DNA of 64,000 bases from positions 1-64,000 of the forward strand of contig JACNLQ010000058.1 of NCBI GenBank assembly GCA_014381415.1, in the 5' to 3' direction. The DNA is from Fidelibacterota bacterium (GTDB lineage Bacteria; Fidelibacterota; Marinisomatia; SCGC-AAA003-L08; D37C17). Below, in pieces: positions 29,241-38,802 of this stretch. The translations under genes and the position numbers were made by a program. The first letter of the stretch is position 1. Every line of letters starts with the position of its first letter. The notes beneath the pieces were generated by a model. That model ran no database searches. It was not told the origin of the DNA and saw nothing but the letters and a program-made list of their open reading frames with translations.

Positions 29241-29903
29241 TTATTCTTGTACTAAGTATTTGTCCCGGATCATCTGAAAATCTTCCCAGGCAGGTATTTT
29301 GAAATTAGGATTCCGCAGTAAAGCTGCAGGATGATAGGTAACCACAAGATCAATTCCTTCATATTTGAAGGTTTGATTTCTAAGGTTTTTTAGAGGTTCT
29401 TTTGTGCGCAGAATCGTACAGGCTGAGATCCTCCCTAAAGCCACAATTAACTTGGGATTAATAAGAGATAATTGGGTTTTTAAATAAGGTTCACATAGCT
29501 CGACTTCTTTGGGAAGTGGATCACGATTTTTTGGGGGGCGGCACTTAATTACATTACAAATATAAATATCATCACGGGAAAGATTGATAGCTGCAAGGAT
29601 TTTATCCAATAATTTTCCAGCACGCCCAACAAAAGGTTCCCCTATTAAATCTTCTTTTTCCCCGGGAGCTTCACCTACAAAGACTATATCTGCATTTGGA
29701 TTCCCTACTCCAAATACAAAATTTGTTCGAGTATGCCCCAATTCGCATTTAAGGCAATTGCAAATGGAACCCCTAAAAGATTCCAAGCTATCCAAATTTT
29801 GATTTGGAATACTTGCAATTTGTGAGTCCAAAAATAATCGGTTTCCGTAAAGGTTCCTGGATTGGTCTAAATATCTGGAAATTAATTCAGAGTTATGACT
29901 CAT
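29241..29903 (-). CDS. Uracil-DNA glycosylase, family 4 (4Fe-4S)
   Basis: It removes uracil from DNA to start base-excision repair. The iron-sulfur Cys pattern (CNCLKCELG) is near residue 45, the active-site loop GEAPGEKEDLIGEPFVGRAG near 70, and YHPAALLR near 190 is the family's C-terminal motif. I take ATG 29903 (MSHNSEL, 220 aa) as the start because the ORF-track start seven codons earlier runs deeper into rpoZ. With this start the overlap with rpoZ is 11 bp. Confidence 0.88.
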   Translation of the reverse strand: MSHNSELISRYLDQSRNLYGNRLFLDSQIASIPNQNLDSLESFRGSICNCLKCELGHTRTNFVFGVGNPNADIVFVGEAPGEKEDLIGEPFVGRAGKLLDKILAAINLSRDDIYICNVIKCRPPKNRDPLPKEVELCEPYLKTQLSLINPKLIVALGRISACTILRTKEPLKNLRNQTFKYEGIDLVVTYHPAALLRNPNFKIPAWEDFQMIRDKYLVQE

Positions 29904-30174
29904 CTGATTCGGGGTCATCCTCATCAGGTTTGCGCCATTCTAATTCCCCATTTAAATGTTCTTCCAATGCCATTACCATTGGTTTTTCTACATCATCAAC
30001 AACAATTTCCTTTTCGGCGAATTGAATTGAATCTTCTACATCTTCATTTTCATCAATCTGGATTACACTTTTATCTATTATCTGTTTTGCGCGTTGGGAT
30101 AATATCATCACACTGGTGTAAATATCATCGCACTTATTAAACAGATCACTCATATGAATTGCTTTTACATTCAT
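29893..30174 (-). CDS. rpoZ: RNA polymerase omega subunit (Bacteroidetes type)
   Basis: A 93-residue omega-like protein. The YTSVMILSQRAKQI segment and the acidic tail match the RpoZ proteins that follow gmk in FCB bacteria. It aids assembly of RNA polymerase and is a possible ppGpp contact. Its start overlaps the gmk stop by 1 bp and gene order yicC-gmk-rpoZ is conserved, which supports the call despite weak sequence likeness to E. coli omega. Confidence 0.82.
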   Translation of the reverse strand: MNVKAIHMSDLFNKCDDIYTSVMILSQRAKQIIDKSVIQIDENEDVEDSIQFAEKEIVVDDVEKPMVMALEEHLNGELEWRKPDEDDPESDES

Positions 30175-30752
30175 TATATATTCTCCTTGATTATTTTTTC
30201 TATTTCTTTCACTGTTTCATCTAAATCTTCATTAATAAATTGAAATTTAAAATCATCTTTAAATTCAATTTCTATTGCAAACCGCTTTAATCGATTTTTG
30301 ATTAATTTTGCTGATTCATCCCCTCTCTGACTCAATCTTTCTTCCAAAATCTCTAATTGTTCAGGAATATCATCACCAGGTGGTTCAATAAAAATGCCTA
30401 TCGTTTCATCTGGAAATTCATCCATCAAACTCAGACCCCCTTTTACATCAATATCTAAAAGCATAATTCCACCTTCATCTAATACATCTTCAAGGGGTCC
30501 CATAAGCGTACCATATTTATTTCCGTGCACCCATTCCCATTCTAAAAAATCACCAAATTTTACAAAATGTTCAAATTTATCATTTGTCATTTGAATATAA
30601 TCTTTTCCATCAACCTCATTTTCCCTTAATGGACGGGTAGTAGCTGAAACAGAAAATTTCCAATTTGGGTTTCTTTTTAATAATTTTTTACATACAGATG
30701 TTTTACCAGTTCCTGATGGAGCTGATAAAACTATTAACTTACCTTTACTCAT
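30174..30752 (-). CDS. gmk: Guanylate kinase
   Basis: Converts GMP and ATP to GDP and ADP in the cytosol. The P-loop is LSAPSGTGKTSV at residues 8-19. The GMP-binding region SVSATTRPLRENEVDGKDY near 35 and DIDVKGGLSLM near 100 are typical. At 192 aa the length is normal. It overlaps yicC by 4 bp and rpoZ by 1 bp. Confidence 0.95.
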   Translation of the reverse strand: MSKGKLIVLSAPSGTGKTSVCKKLLKRNPNWKFSVSATTRPLRENEVDGKDYIQMTNDKFEHFVKFGDFLEWEWVHGNKYGTLMGPLEDVLDEGGIMLLDIDVKGGLSLMDEFPDETIGIFIEPPGDDIPEQLEILEERLSQRGDESAKLIKNRLKRFAIEIEFKDDFKFQFINEDLDETVKEIEKIIKENI

Positions 30753-31612
30753 ACGATATTTTGCACCTGTTCTCTTATTTTTTCTAATTCATCTTTCATA
30801 TCTACAGCAAGATGACTAATTTTTATTTCATCTGTTTTAGACCCAATCGTATTAATTTCTCTTCCCATTTCCTGGAGAAGAAAATTTAATTTTTTTCCTT
30901 TATTATCTTTTGAATTCATATATTTTGAAAATAAATCGATATGACTGTCCAAACGAACCAACTCTTCTGTGATATCTTTTTTTTCCGCTAAAATTGCAAT
31001 TTCCTGGTATAATCGAGATTCGTCTAAATTTATGTCATCCACTAATAGCTGAATTTTCTGTTTATAACGTTCCATATTAACTTCCCGGTCTGACAATGAT
31101 TTATTGCGAATTTTACCAACTAATTTGATTAATAATTCCAACCTCATGGATAAATCTGTTTTGATATTATCCCCTTCGTTAAGACGGTTTACTTCCACTT
31201 CATTTAATGTTTTATTTAATACCGAAAGGAAAACTTCTTTTAATTCATCTTCATCTTTTTGTTCCCCATTTACTAAAATCTCAGGAAGTTTTAGAATATC
31301 TCCCATAGATGGAAAATCATTCCGATCAGACGATTCCTGGATTTCTTTTACAATGGTCATATATTCTTCCAATTTATCTTTATCCAAAGTCAGCCCATTT
31401 TTTGTACCCGGGAGATATTCAATCTTCGCTGTTAAACTTACCCGTCCTCTCTCGCATCTCTTTTTAACCAATCTATAAGCCTCATCTTCAAATGGGAGAA
31501 GTGCTTTCGGCAGCCTTGGTGAAAAATCTAAAAATCGACTGTTAATGGTACGAATCTCCATCGTTAAAACCAGCTGGTCATTATGTTCGTCAGACCTTCC
31601 ATAACCGGTCAT
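30749..31612 (-). CDS. yicC: YicC family endoribonuclease-like protein
   Basis: A 287-residue stress-related protein. The N-terminal MTGYGRSD and IRTINSRFLDFSPRLP, and the C-terminal DUF1732 stretch (GKKLNFLLQEMGREINTIGSK), are diagnostic. YicC has been shown to affect RNA decay in E. coli; the precise role here is unknown. It is first in the yicC-gmk-rpoZ group, with a 96-bp leader that may hold the promoter. Confidence 0.93.
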   Translation of the reverse strand: MTGYGRSDEHNDQLVLTMEIRTINSRFLDFSPRLPKALLPFEDEAYRLVKKRCERGRVSLTAKIEYLPGTKNGLTLDKDKLEEYMTIVKEIQESSDRNDFPSMGDILKLPEILVNGEQKDEDELKEVFLSVLNKTLNEVEVNRLNEGDNIKTDLSMRLELLIKLVGKIRNKSLSDREVNMERYKQKIQLLVDDINLDESRLYQEIAILAEKKDITEELVRLDSHIDLFSKYMNSKDNKGKKLNFLLQEMGREINTIGSKTDEIKISHLAVDMKDELEKIREQVQNIV

Positions 31613-31708
31613 ACTTAAAATATATTTATTCCTCTTTTATATTTGGGGTTATTCATTAAAATTCCAAGATTTATATACTAATACTTTTTATAGTTAAACG
31701 CAAAGAAT

Positions 31709-32668
31709 TTAAGGGGTTATTTTACCCTTTATCCAGTCAAACTTTTCAAGGATTATTCCCACGGATATAATTTGAGTGGGTTCAAATGGATTGCGGTCAT
31801 ATGGATGTAAATAGGCATAATCAAATTGAACCATATTAAAATTCAAACCAATCCCTGCACTAAAGAGTTGGTTATGTGAAATTCCCCCTCGGAATATTAC
31901 AATTTCATCTTCTTGGTGAAATTCGAAACCAGCATTGTAATTTAACAAAGTATTCCCCATAATCTCGGAGCCTATTTCAAAACCCAGCAACAGCGAATGA
32001 AACTGGAATTGTCCCCCTCCAATTATCAGCGGAACAATGGTTTCATTTTTCCCTGTACTCCATTTATTTACACCAATAATATCCTCGATCCGGAGAGTGA
32101 TATCCATTTTCTTTTCGAACAGTTGGACTAACGCAGCGATATCTCCGGAAATTCCCCATGCACTATAATCCGCCAAACTGGTATAAGTTGGTTTTAGACA
32201 CGTTCCAAGTACAAAAGAATTATATCTACGGAAAAATGCAATTTTTACTCCAAATTCATTCTGTGTAATTTCCTTTATATTAAAATAATTAATCTCTCCA
32301 AGCTCAGGAGTTGAGTTGCCATCATCGAACCACGCTGTCCGTGTATCAGAAATATTTTCAACACTTCTATTTATGATGCTAACATGAATTGGAGATTGGA
32401 TTTTATCATTTTTTCCATAATGCACATAGGAAACTGAAGTTACACGTGCTAATCCTCCAAATTTTTCTTTATTGGAAAAATGGACAGAGGATTCTTTAGT
32501 ATGAATTAGCATTGCTGGATTTCGTCCACCAGCTATTGAGATACTATATCCTCCCATACCTGCATTCCGGGCATCTTGGCCATCTTTAAATATTTCCCCA
32601 CCATATTGAACCATTTCTGCTACCATAACATTGGTTAATATGGAGAATAGAATTATCTTAACAACCAT
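31709..32668 (-). CDS. PorV/PorQ-like outer-membrane protein
   Basis: A 319-residue protein with a short signal (IILFSILTNVMVAE). The mature start, GGEIFKDGQDARNAGMGGYS, is like PorV/PorQ and UPF0164 beta-barrels (AxxxGMGGA...NPA pattern). The body is rich in alternating beta strands. PorV-type proteins help release cargo from type IX secretion, which fits the sorting domains in this window; a general OM porin is also possible. It overlaps the mutS end by 11 bp. Confidence 0.68.
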   Translation of the reverse strand: MVVKIILFSILTNVMVAEMVQYGGEIFKDGQDARNAGMGGYSISIAGGRNPAMLIHTKESSVHFSNKEKFGGLARVTSVSYVHYGKNDKIQSPIHVSIINRSVENISDTRTAWFDDGNSTPELGEINYFNIKEITQNEFGVKIAFFRRYNSFVLGTCLKPTYTSLADYSAWGISGDIAALVQLFEKKMDITLRIEDIIGVNKWSTGKNETIVPLIIGGGQFQFHSLLLGFEIGSEIMGNTLLNYNAGFEFHQEDEIVIFRGGISHNQLFSAGIGLNFNMVQFDYAYLHPYDRNPFEPTQIISVGIILEKFDWIKGKITP

Positions 32669-35243
32669 GTTTCTTTTTCAACTCATCCAATTTAGACAAT
32701 GCATCCAGTGGTGTCATTTCATTTACATTTAACGCACCCAGTTCTTTCTTTAATGCCTGTTCTTTTTCTGAGAACAAATCCATCTGAGGTCTCAAATCTA
32801 AATTCACTTTAGGGGTATAGCCATTATCTGTATTGCAGTGTTTGTGGAGCAATTCCTTTGCTCGCTGAATTACAACTCGTGGAAGTCCTGCCATTTCAGC
32901 AACATGAACTCCATAGCTTTTATCAGCACCACCAGAAATAATTTTCTTTAAAAATATAATTTTGTCCCCAAACTCTTTTACAGCAACATTCAAATTTACG
33001 GCTCGGGGTAACTGATCTGCCAGTGTAACCAATTCATGATAATGAGTGGCAAACAGGGTTTTAGCTTGTACATCTTTATGGCTGTGTAAATATTCAGTTA
33101 CTGCCCATGCCAGCGAAAGTCCATCATAGGTAGATGTTCCTCGACCAATTTCATCTAATAAAATCAGACTTTTATCTGTGGCATTATTCAATATATTAGC
33201 TGTCTCATTCATTTCTACCAGAAAGGTTGATTCTCCCCCGGCCAGATTATCACTTGCCCCTACCCGGGTAAATAGTTTATCAATAACGCCAATTCGAGCA
33301 GAAGCAGCTGGGATATAACTCCCCAATTGAGCTAATATTGTAATCAACCCAACCTGCCTGAGATAAGTACTTTTTCCAGCCATATTCGGTCCGGTAATTA
33401 TGGCTATTTGAGTTTTGTTATTATCAAGATCAAGATCATTAGGTATAAAATCTTCACCCATTGGCAGTAAATCTTCTACCACAGGATGCCTACCACTATG
33501 AATATTGAGGCAAGATGATTCATCAATTTGCGGTCGACAATATTTTCTACTAATTGCTAATTGACTTAACCCGGAAGCAACATCTAATCGAGCCAACACT
33601 TTTGCATTATTCTGAATGGATTTTGCATACTTCAATATCTCTTGCTGTAGTAATTCAAAAATACCCAGTTCTAAAGAAACAATTTTCTCCTCTGCAGAAA
33701 GAATTTTTACTTCATATTCTTTTAATTCTTCTGTAAAATACCGCTCTGAATTGGTAAGGGTTTGTTTGCGGATATAATGTTCAGGTACTTTTTCAACATG
33801 AGTTTTGGTAACCTCAATATAGTAACCAAATACTCTATTATACCCTACTTTCAAACTGGGAATATTATTTTTTTCCTTTTCCTCTTTTTGCATATCCGCC
33901 ATCCATTGGCTGGCATTTGCGGACAGATGGCGCAACTCATCTAATTCAGGAGAAATTCCTGTTTGTATATATCCACCTTTTTTAGTGACGGCAGGAGGAT
34001 CTGCTTTTATTTGATCTAAAATTTGTTCCGAAATATTATCAGTTTTTTCCCATTGCTTCACCAGTTTCTTCAAAACCGGATTCCCCTTATTCACCAGTTT
34101 TGTAATGGTGGGAATTTTAGCCAGTGTATTTCCAGCGTTTAATAAATCTCTGGGATTCGCTTTCCCACTGGCAATCTTGGCAATGATACGCTCTAAATCA
34201 GATGTTTCCCTTAAAATATTTTGCATGGATTCAAGCAGGTCCGGAGAATTAATAAACTCAGATATTCTGTCTAAGCGTTCATTAATTTTATTTGGATCAG
34301 TGAGCGGTTGCCGCAACCAGTTTTTTAATAACCTACTTCCTGAACCAGTGATGGTTTGATCTATTGTGCCTACTAAAGTTCCGTGAATGCCCTGCGTGGA
34401 TAATGATTTAAATATCTCAAGATTGCGAATAGTAAATGCATCCAAACTCATTTTTCCTGCTTGCTGCAGAATGGAAAGTGACTGAATATGTTTAATCCTA
34501 CCTTGAAAATTCTTGTCAACATAATACAGAGCGCAGCCGGCAGAGGTGATGGATAAAGGGTCATCTTCAATTCCAAACCCCTTTAAGGATGATACATTAA
34601 AATACTCTGTAAGACATTCATAAGCAGTATCAAAATTTATGCACCAGTTTGGAATTGTGGTAGTGAATATCTCTTCCCCTCGAGTCAAAGTTCGAAAGTC
34701 ATCCTCCTGATCCTCTGAAATAATAACTTCAGAAACATGGTATTTCTTTAACAGAGAAAGCAGATCTCTATGTTTTCGGGTACAGGTATAAAATTCCCCG
34801 GTAGAATGGTCTAAAATGGAAATGCCACATCCTCTTTTATCCAATACTACTGCACATAAGTAGTTATTTTCATTTTGATCCAAAAATTTATCAGATAGTG
34901 CTGTTCCCGGCGATAGAACTTCTACCACATCTCGCTTTACAATCCCCTTTGCCAATTTAGGGTCTTCAACCTGTTCACATATTGCTACCCGATGCCCAGC
35001 TTTCAAAAGTTTATGTAAATGTTGATCCAAAGAATGGTACGGAAATCCAGCTAAGGGTACAGTTGAGGCAGCTCCATTGGCACGTTTTGTGAGAGCAATT
35101 CCCAAAATTTCAGATGTCAAAACAGCATCCTCATCAAAGGTTTCATAGAAATCTCCCATCCTAAACAGCATAATTGAATCAGGGTGAGCTTTCTTCGCTG
35201 CCCAAAATTGCTTCATTACCGGAGTGGTATTTTTATTTTTCAT
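32658..35243 (-). CDS. mutS: DNA mismatch repair protein MutS
   Basis: An 861-residue protein, standard for MutS1. The mismatch-recognition domain (about 1-120) has MGDFYETF with the Phe-x-Glu contact; the connector, core and clamp domains follow. The ATPase has Walker A GPNMAGKSTYLRQ and DEIGRGTSTYDG. It detects mispairs and recruits MutL. It overlaps selB by 4 bp, so repair and Sec decoding genes share a transcript. Confidence 0.97.
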   Translation of the reverse strand: MKNKNTTPVMKQFWAAKKAHPDSIMLFRMGDFYETFDEDAVLTSEILGIALTKRANGAASTVPLAGFPYHSLDQHLHKLLKAGHRVAICEQVEDPKLAKGIVKRDVVEVLSPGTALSDKFLDQNENNYLCAVVLDKRGCGISILDHSTGEFYTCTRKHRDLLSLLKKYHVSEVIISEDQEDDFRTLTRGEEIFTTTIPNWCINFDTAYECLTEYFNVSSLKGFGIEDDPLSITSAGCALYYVDKNFQGRIKHIQSLSILQQAGKMSLDAFTIRNLEIFKSLSTQGIHGTLVGTIDQTITGSGSRLLKNWLRQPLTDPNKINERLDRISEFINSPDLLESMQNILRETSDLERIIAKIASGKANPRDLLNAGNTLAKIPTITKLVNKGNPVLKKLVKQWEKTDNISEQILDQIKADPPAVTKKGGYIQTGISPELDELRHLSANASQWMADMQKEEKEKNNIPSLKVGYNRVFGYYIEVTKTHVEKVPEHYIRKQTLTNSERYFTEELKEYEVKILSAEEKIVSLELGIFELLQQEILKYAKSIQNNAKVLARLDVASGLSQLAISRKYCRPQIDESSCLNIHSGRHPVVEDLLPMGEDFIPNDLDLDNNKTQIAIITGPNMAGKSTYLRQVGLITILAQLGSYIPAASARIGVIDKLFTRVGASDNLAGGESTFLVEMNETANILNNATDKSLILLDEIGRGTSTYDGLSLAWAVTEYLHSHKDVQAKTLFATHYHELVTLADQLPRAVNLNVAVKEFGDKIIFLKKIISGGADKSYGVHVAEMAGLPRVVIQRAKELLHKHCNTDNGYTPKVNLDLRPQMDLFSEKEQALKKELGALNVNEMTPLDALSKLDELKKKHGC

Positions 35244-37114
35244 CTCACCAATTTGCGGGTATTTCCTTCCCTATAAGTGATCTTTTTTTTATCAAAATAC
35301 TCTAACAGGGGTACCGCATATTTTCGAGAAGTTTTTGCAAGTTCCTTAAATTCGGACACTGTCATTTCCGGATTATTTGAAAAAAAATTGTTAACCTTCT
35401 CTTTCAGCATAGTAAAATTTTTCTGGGTAAACATGAGGTTTCCATCAATCCGTAATAATTTCCCCTGCTGTTCAGCCACACTTAGTACCTGCATGAGCTT
35501 TTCTTTGGTATTTCCCGTTTTCACCGATAATTGTGCAATTGTTGAAGACGTAAAACCTTCCTGATCTAATTGATTTAAAATGTTATTTTGCAGGGAGTCA
35601 TCATCGCTATTTAGAGTAATGGAAAATTCAGAGTCCAAATATAATTCACCCTTTTGAGAAATAGACTTTTCATCCAACATTGATTGCAGTAGCGCTTCTA
35701 AAATTAAATTCTCACAACCAAGGTTTTGGCGGACTTCCTCCTTTTGAGCCCCTGCATTCATTGGATGTATTTTATGATATTGTCTTAGAAATTCTTGAAT
35801 ACTATTTTTTAAGTTCTTCCATTGATTCTGTGTGAGCAGCCATTTCCCCTGTTTATGGGTGAGCCAGAATAATTCTTTCGTCTCCTCAACTAATTCACGG
35901 ATTTGCTCTTTGGATATCCCTAATCGATATTGTAGTTTCTCTGGCGTAATGGGTTTTGAGCCTTCCCCTTGCACAAGGTGAATGAGATGATCCGATTTTG
36001 GACTGTCATATAAATTCTGCAATTTTTCCTTAACTATCTTCCATTTCTCTTCAATCAATACTTCCATCACTATCCCACCCCCAATGGTGATAACAGGAGA
36101 AAAACTTCTAATTATAAATTTATCACCCCTGGCTGCCACCATGGGTTGTTCAAGGCGCAGCAGGGCAGGACATTCATCTCCCGGCTGAAGAGTTTTCCCA
36201 CCAGTTAGTGCTACTCGTGCCATAACCTCTTGTGTTCCTAAATGAATGCGGATTCTCTGGTTTTGTGTAATTGGTTTTTGTGCCGAATCTAAAAGCTGTA
36301 AAGTGACACCCATCTGGTTAATAGATTGGAGATAACCAATTTCAGCAATTTGACTGCCTCTTTCTACCTGTATAATTTCTAATCCCTGAAGATTTATGGC
36401 TGCCCGGTCACCAGTTTCTACCTGCTGTACCTCCTTTCCATGAGATTGCAACCCTCTTACTCTGGATTTCACCGATCCTGGTAGCAATTCTACTGTATCT
36501 CCAATTTTCAAACTTCCAGAATTTACAGTTCCAGTTACCACGGTTCCATATCCTTTCATACTGAATACTCGATCAACATGGAGCCTGAATATACCTCTAT
36601 CATATTTTTCAGGAACTTTATTACATAAATCCAACAAAGTGGTTTTTAATTGATCTACTCCTTCACCAGTTTCTGCAGATACTTTTAATATGGGAGCATC
36701 CTCCATAAATGACCCTTGAAGCAGTTCACCTATATCCAACTCTACCAATTCCAGCCAGTCATTATCAGCCAAATCAATTTTGTTAATGACAACTACTCCC
36801 AATGGAATGTCAAGCAAATTAAGAATTTCAAAATGTTCCCGTGTCTGGGGCATTACACCATCATCAGCCGCAACTACAAGTAGAGCAACATCCACAGCCG
36901 ATACTCCTGCCATCATATTTTTTACAAATTTTTCATGGCCAGGGACATCAATGAGAGTAATATTATTATCTAAGAATGCAAAGCCAATATCAATTGTCAT
37001 TCCCCGTTTTTGTTCTTCGGTGAGGTTATCTGTATTGACACCCGTAAGTGCTTTCACCAATGCAGTTTTACCATGGTCTATATGACCGGAAAGTCCGATG
37101 ACAGTTTGCTTCAT
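35240..37114 (-). CDS. selB: Selenocysteine-specific elongation factor SelB
   Basis: A 624-residue GTPase that carries Sec-tRNA to in-frame UGA codons with a SECIS element. G1 is GHIDHGKT at residues 10-17, G3 is DVPGHEKF, NKID is also present, followed by EF-Tu-like domains 2 and 3. About 250 C-terminal residues of winged helices bind the mRNA hairpin. All parts are intact. It overlaps selA by 4 bp and mutS by 4 bp. A likely client, arsC with an in-frame TGA, lies at 44514-44870. Confidence 0.96.
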   Translation of the reverse strand: MKQTVIGLSGHIDHGKTALVKALTGVNTDNLTEEQKRGMTIDIGFAFLDNNITLIDVPGHEKFVKNMMAGVSAVDVALLVVAADDGVMPQTREHFEILNLLDIPLGVVVINKIDLADNDWLELVELDIGELLQGSFMEDAPILKVSAETGEGVDQLKTTLLDLCNKVPEKYDRGIFRLHVDRVFSMKGYGTVVTGTVNSGSLKIGDTVELLPGSVKSRVRGLQSHGKEVQQVETGDRAAINLQGLEIIQVERGSQIAEIGYLQSINQMGVTLQLLDSAQKPITQNQRIRIHLGTQEVMARVALTGGKTLQPGDECPALLRLEQPMVAARGDKFIIRSFSPVITIGGGIVMEVLIEEKWKIVKEKLQNLYDSPKSDHLIHLVQGEGSKPITPEKLQYRLGISKEQIRELVEETKELFWLTHKQGKWLLTQNQWKNLKNSIQEFLRQYHKIHPMNAGAQKEEVRQNLGCENLILEALLQSMLDEKSISQKGELYLDSEFSITLNSDDDSLQNNILNQLDQEGFTSSTIAQLSVKTGNTKEKLMQVLSVAEQQGKLLRIDGNLMFTQKNFTMLKEKVNNFFSNNPEMTVSEFKELAKTSRKYAVPLLEYFDKKKITYREGNTRKLVR

Positions 37115-38505
37115 TGGAGGACGCTATTAAGGGAAGAAAACAACTGTTTTTCTTGTGAGACGGGAATGGCCTTTAAATCAATATGAAAACGGTTGCCTGT
37201 AATATATCCCAACACAGCATTCGGAGCAGATCGAAAATTTCTGCTGAGCTCAGAAGCCTTTATTTTTCCTTTGAAAACTATGGCCACACTGGGAAACTTT
37301 TCCAAAGGGAGGGAACCACTACCGGCTTCCACTTCGGTTTTTTTAATCTCCACCCCGAATTTTTTAACAGTCTTAACTGGTATCTTTTTTACTATTTTTT
37401 TACCAATTTTAAAAAGTTCAGCTTGGCTCCGGTTAAAAAGTGTCATTGTTAAATTCTCTTTTTGTACATCAGTTGGAGTTAGGTAAGTGCGAAGCGTTGC
37501 TTCCAAAATGGCAAAGGTAAACTTGTCACATCGCAATGCCCGGTATATGGGATTCTTATGAATTTTTCGAATGAGGGTTTTCTTACCACAGATGATTCCT
37601 GCCTGAGGACCCCCTAATAATTTATCCCCACTGAAAGATACAACACTGGCACCAGATTTTAAATAGCTCTGTACCATGGATTCATAAGGTAATCCTAATT
37701 TATGAAAATCTGCAATTGCTCCACTTCCTAAATCTAAAATGAGTGGAATTTTCTTCCTTTTGGCTAATGCACTAAGCTCTACCATTTCAACTGTTTTAGT
37801 AAATCCCATCACTTTAAAATTACTGGTATGAGCCACCAGAATTGCACCCGTATTGGATGTGATTGCATTTTCATAATCCTGCAAATGGGTTTTATTGGTG
37901 GTTCCCACCTCAACCATATTGCAACCGGATTTTTTTATTACATCAGGGATTCGAAAGGAGCCCCCGATTTCCACTTGCTCCCCCCGGCTGATGATTACTT
38001 CCTTGCCCTCAGCCAAAGAATTCAGCATGATCAGTACTGCTGCCGCATTATTATTCACAACCAATGCTGCTTCAGAGCCGGTGAGGGAGTTGATATAACT
38101 TTCCACATGCTGCGTTCTCTCTCCCCGTTTCCCTTTAGTTAAATCCAATTCTAAATTTGAATAGGGAACCACATTTTTTAAGGCATCTCCTACCAGTTTT
38201 GTGGATAGTGGAGCCCTACCTAATCCGGTATGCAGAATAATTCCTGTACCATTTATTACCTGTTGTAAATTCAAAGTTGACACCGTGTTCAATGCCTGCT
38301 CAACTTTACCTAAAGTATAGGTGGAAATATCCTTTATGGGGCTTGAATTCTGTATATCCTTGCGTACATCATTTAATACAGATCTAATTGTTTTTAGATA
38401 TAGTGGGTATGGCGCTGTACTTAATACATGGCTGAATTGGGAGAGAATTTCATCTACTGAGGGGATTTCCCGAAAAGCCGCCCGGACCTGATTTGCACGA
38501 CTCAA
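37111..38505 (-). CDS. selA: L-seryl-tRNA(Sec) selenium transferase SelA
   Basis: A PLP enzyme that turns Ser-tRNA(Sec) into Sec-tRNA(Sec) using selenophosphate. The 464-residue length is standard. The catalytic Lys is K295 in FSGDKLLGGPQAG, the same number as in E. coli. The N-terminal RAAFREIPSVDEIL is typical. The selA-selB pair shows that the organism can insert selenocysteine; selD and the tRNA-Sec gene (selC) are not in this window. Confidence 0.96.
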   Translation of the reverse strand: MSRANQVRAAFREIPSVDEILSQFSHVLSTAPYPLYLKTIRSVLNDVRKDIQNSSPIKDISTYTLGKVEQALNTVSTLNLQQVINGTGIILHTGLGRAPLSTKLVGDALKNVVPYSNLELDLTKGKRGERTQHVESYINSLTGSEAALVVNNNAAAVLIMLNSLAEGKEVIISRGEQVEIGGSFRIPDVIKKSGCNMVEVGTTNKTHLQDYENAITSNTGAILVAHTSNFKVMGFTKTVEMVELSALAKRKKIPLILDLGSGAIADFHKLGLPYESMVQSYLKSGASVVSFSGDKLLGGPQAGIICGKKTLIRKIHKNPIYRALRCDKFTFAILEATLRTYLTPTDVQKENLTMTLFNRSQAELFKIGKKIVKKIPVKTVKKFGVEIKKTEVEAGSGSLPLEKFPSVAIVFKGKIKASELSRNFRSAPNAVLGYITGNRFHIDLKAIPVSQEKQLFSSLNSVLQ

Positions 38506-38535
38506 CCAATTACCCCTTTCCTAATAACTATTGCA

Positions 38536-38802
38536 CTACTTTTCATTTTTACATTTGTCAATGACATCCAGTAATTTGTCGATGAGGAGTTCAGATTGAA
38601 ATCCATTTAAGATAGTGATGACAAAAATAGGAAATTCGTCATCCGGGAGTACCTCTTCGAACTCATCAAAAATATCGGTTTCATCCAGGATAGTATCTAC
38701 GTCTTTCCCAGCTTTTTGCTCATTTTCGATGAACTCCTGTAGTTGGAAAATATGCTCTTTCATTTCAACCCGACTCATTGTTATAAGTGGCTTATTATTC
38801 AT
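38536..38802 (-). CDS. Small acidic protein of unknown function (88 aa)
   Basis: I do not recognise this protein. It is acidic (DETDIFDEFEEVLPDDEFP), soluble and probably helical, with two amphipathic ends. It overlaps the HD-GYP gene by 4 bp (ATGA) and so is translationally coupled to it; a partner or inhibitor of that phosphodiesterase is one guess. It lies 30 bp before selA. Confidence 0.6.
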   Translation of the reverse strand: MNNKPLITMSRVEMKEHIFQLQEFIENEQKAGKDVDTILDETDIFDEFEEVLPDDEFPIFVITILNGFQSELLIDKLLDVIDKCKNEK

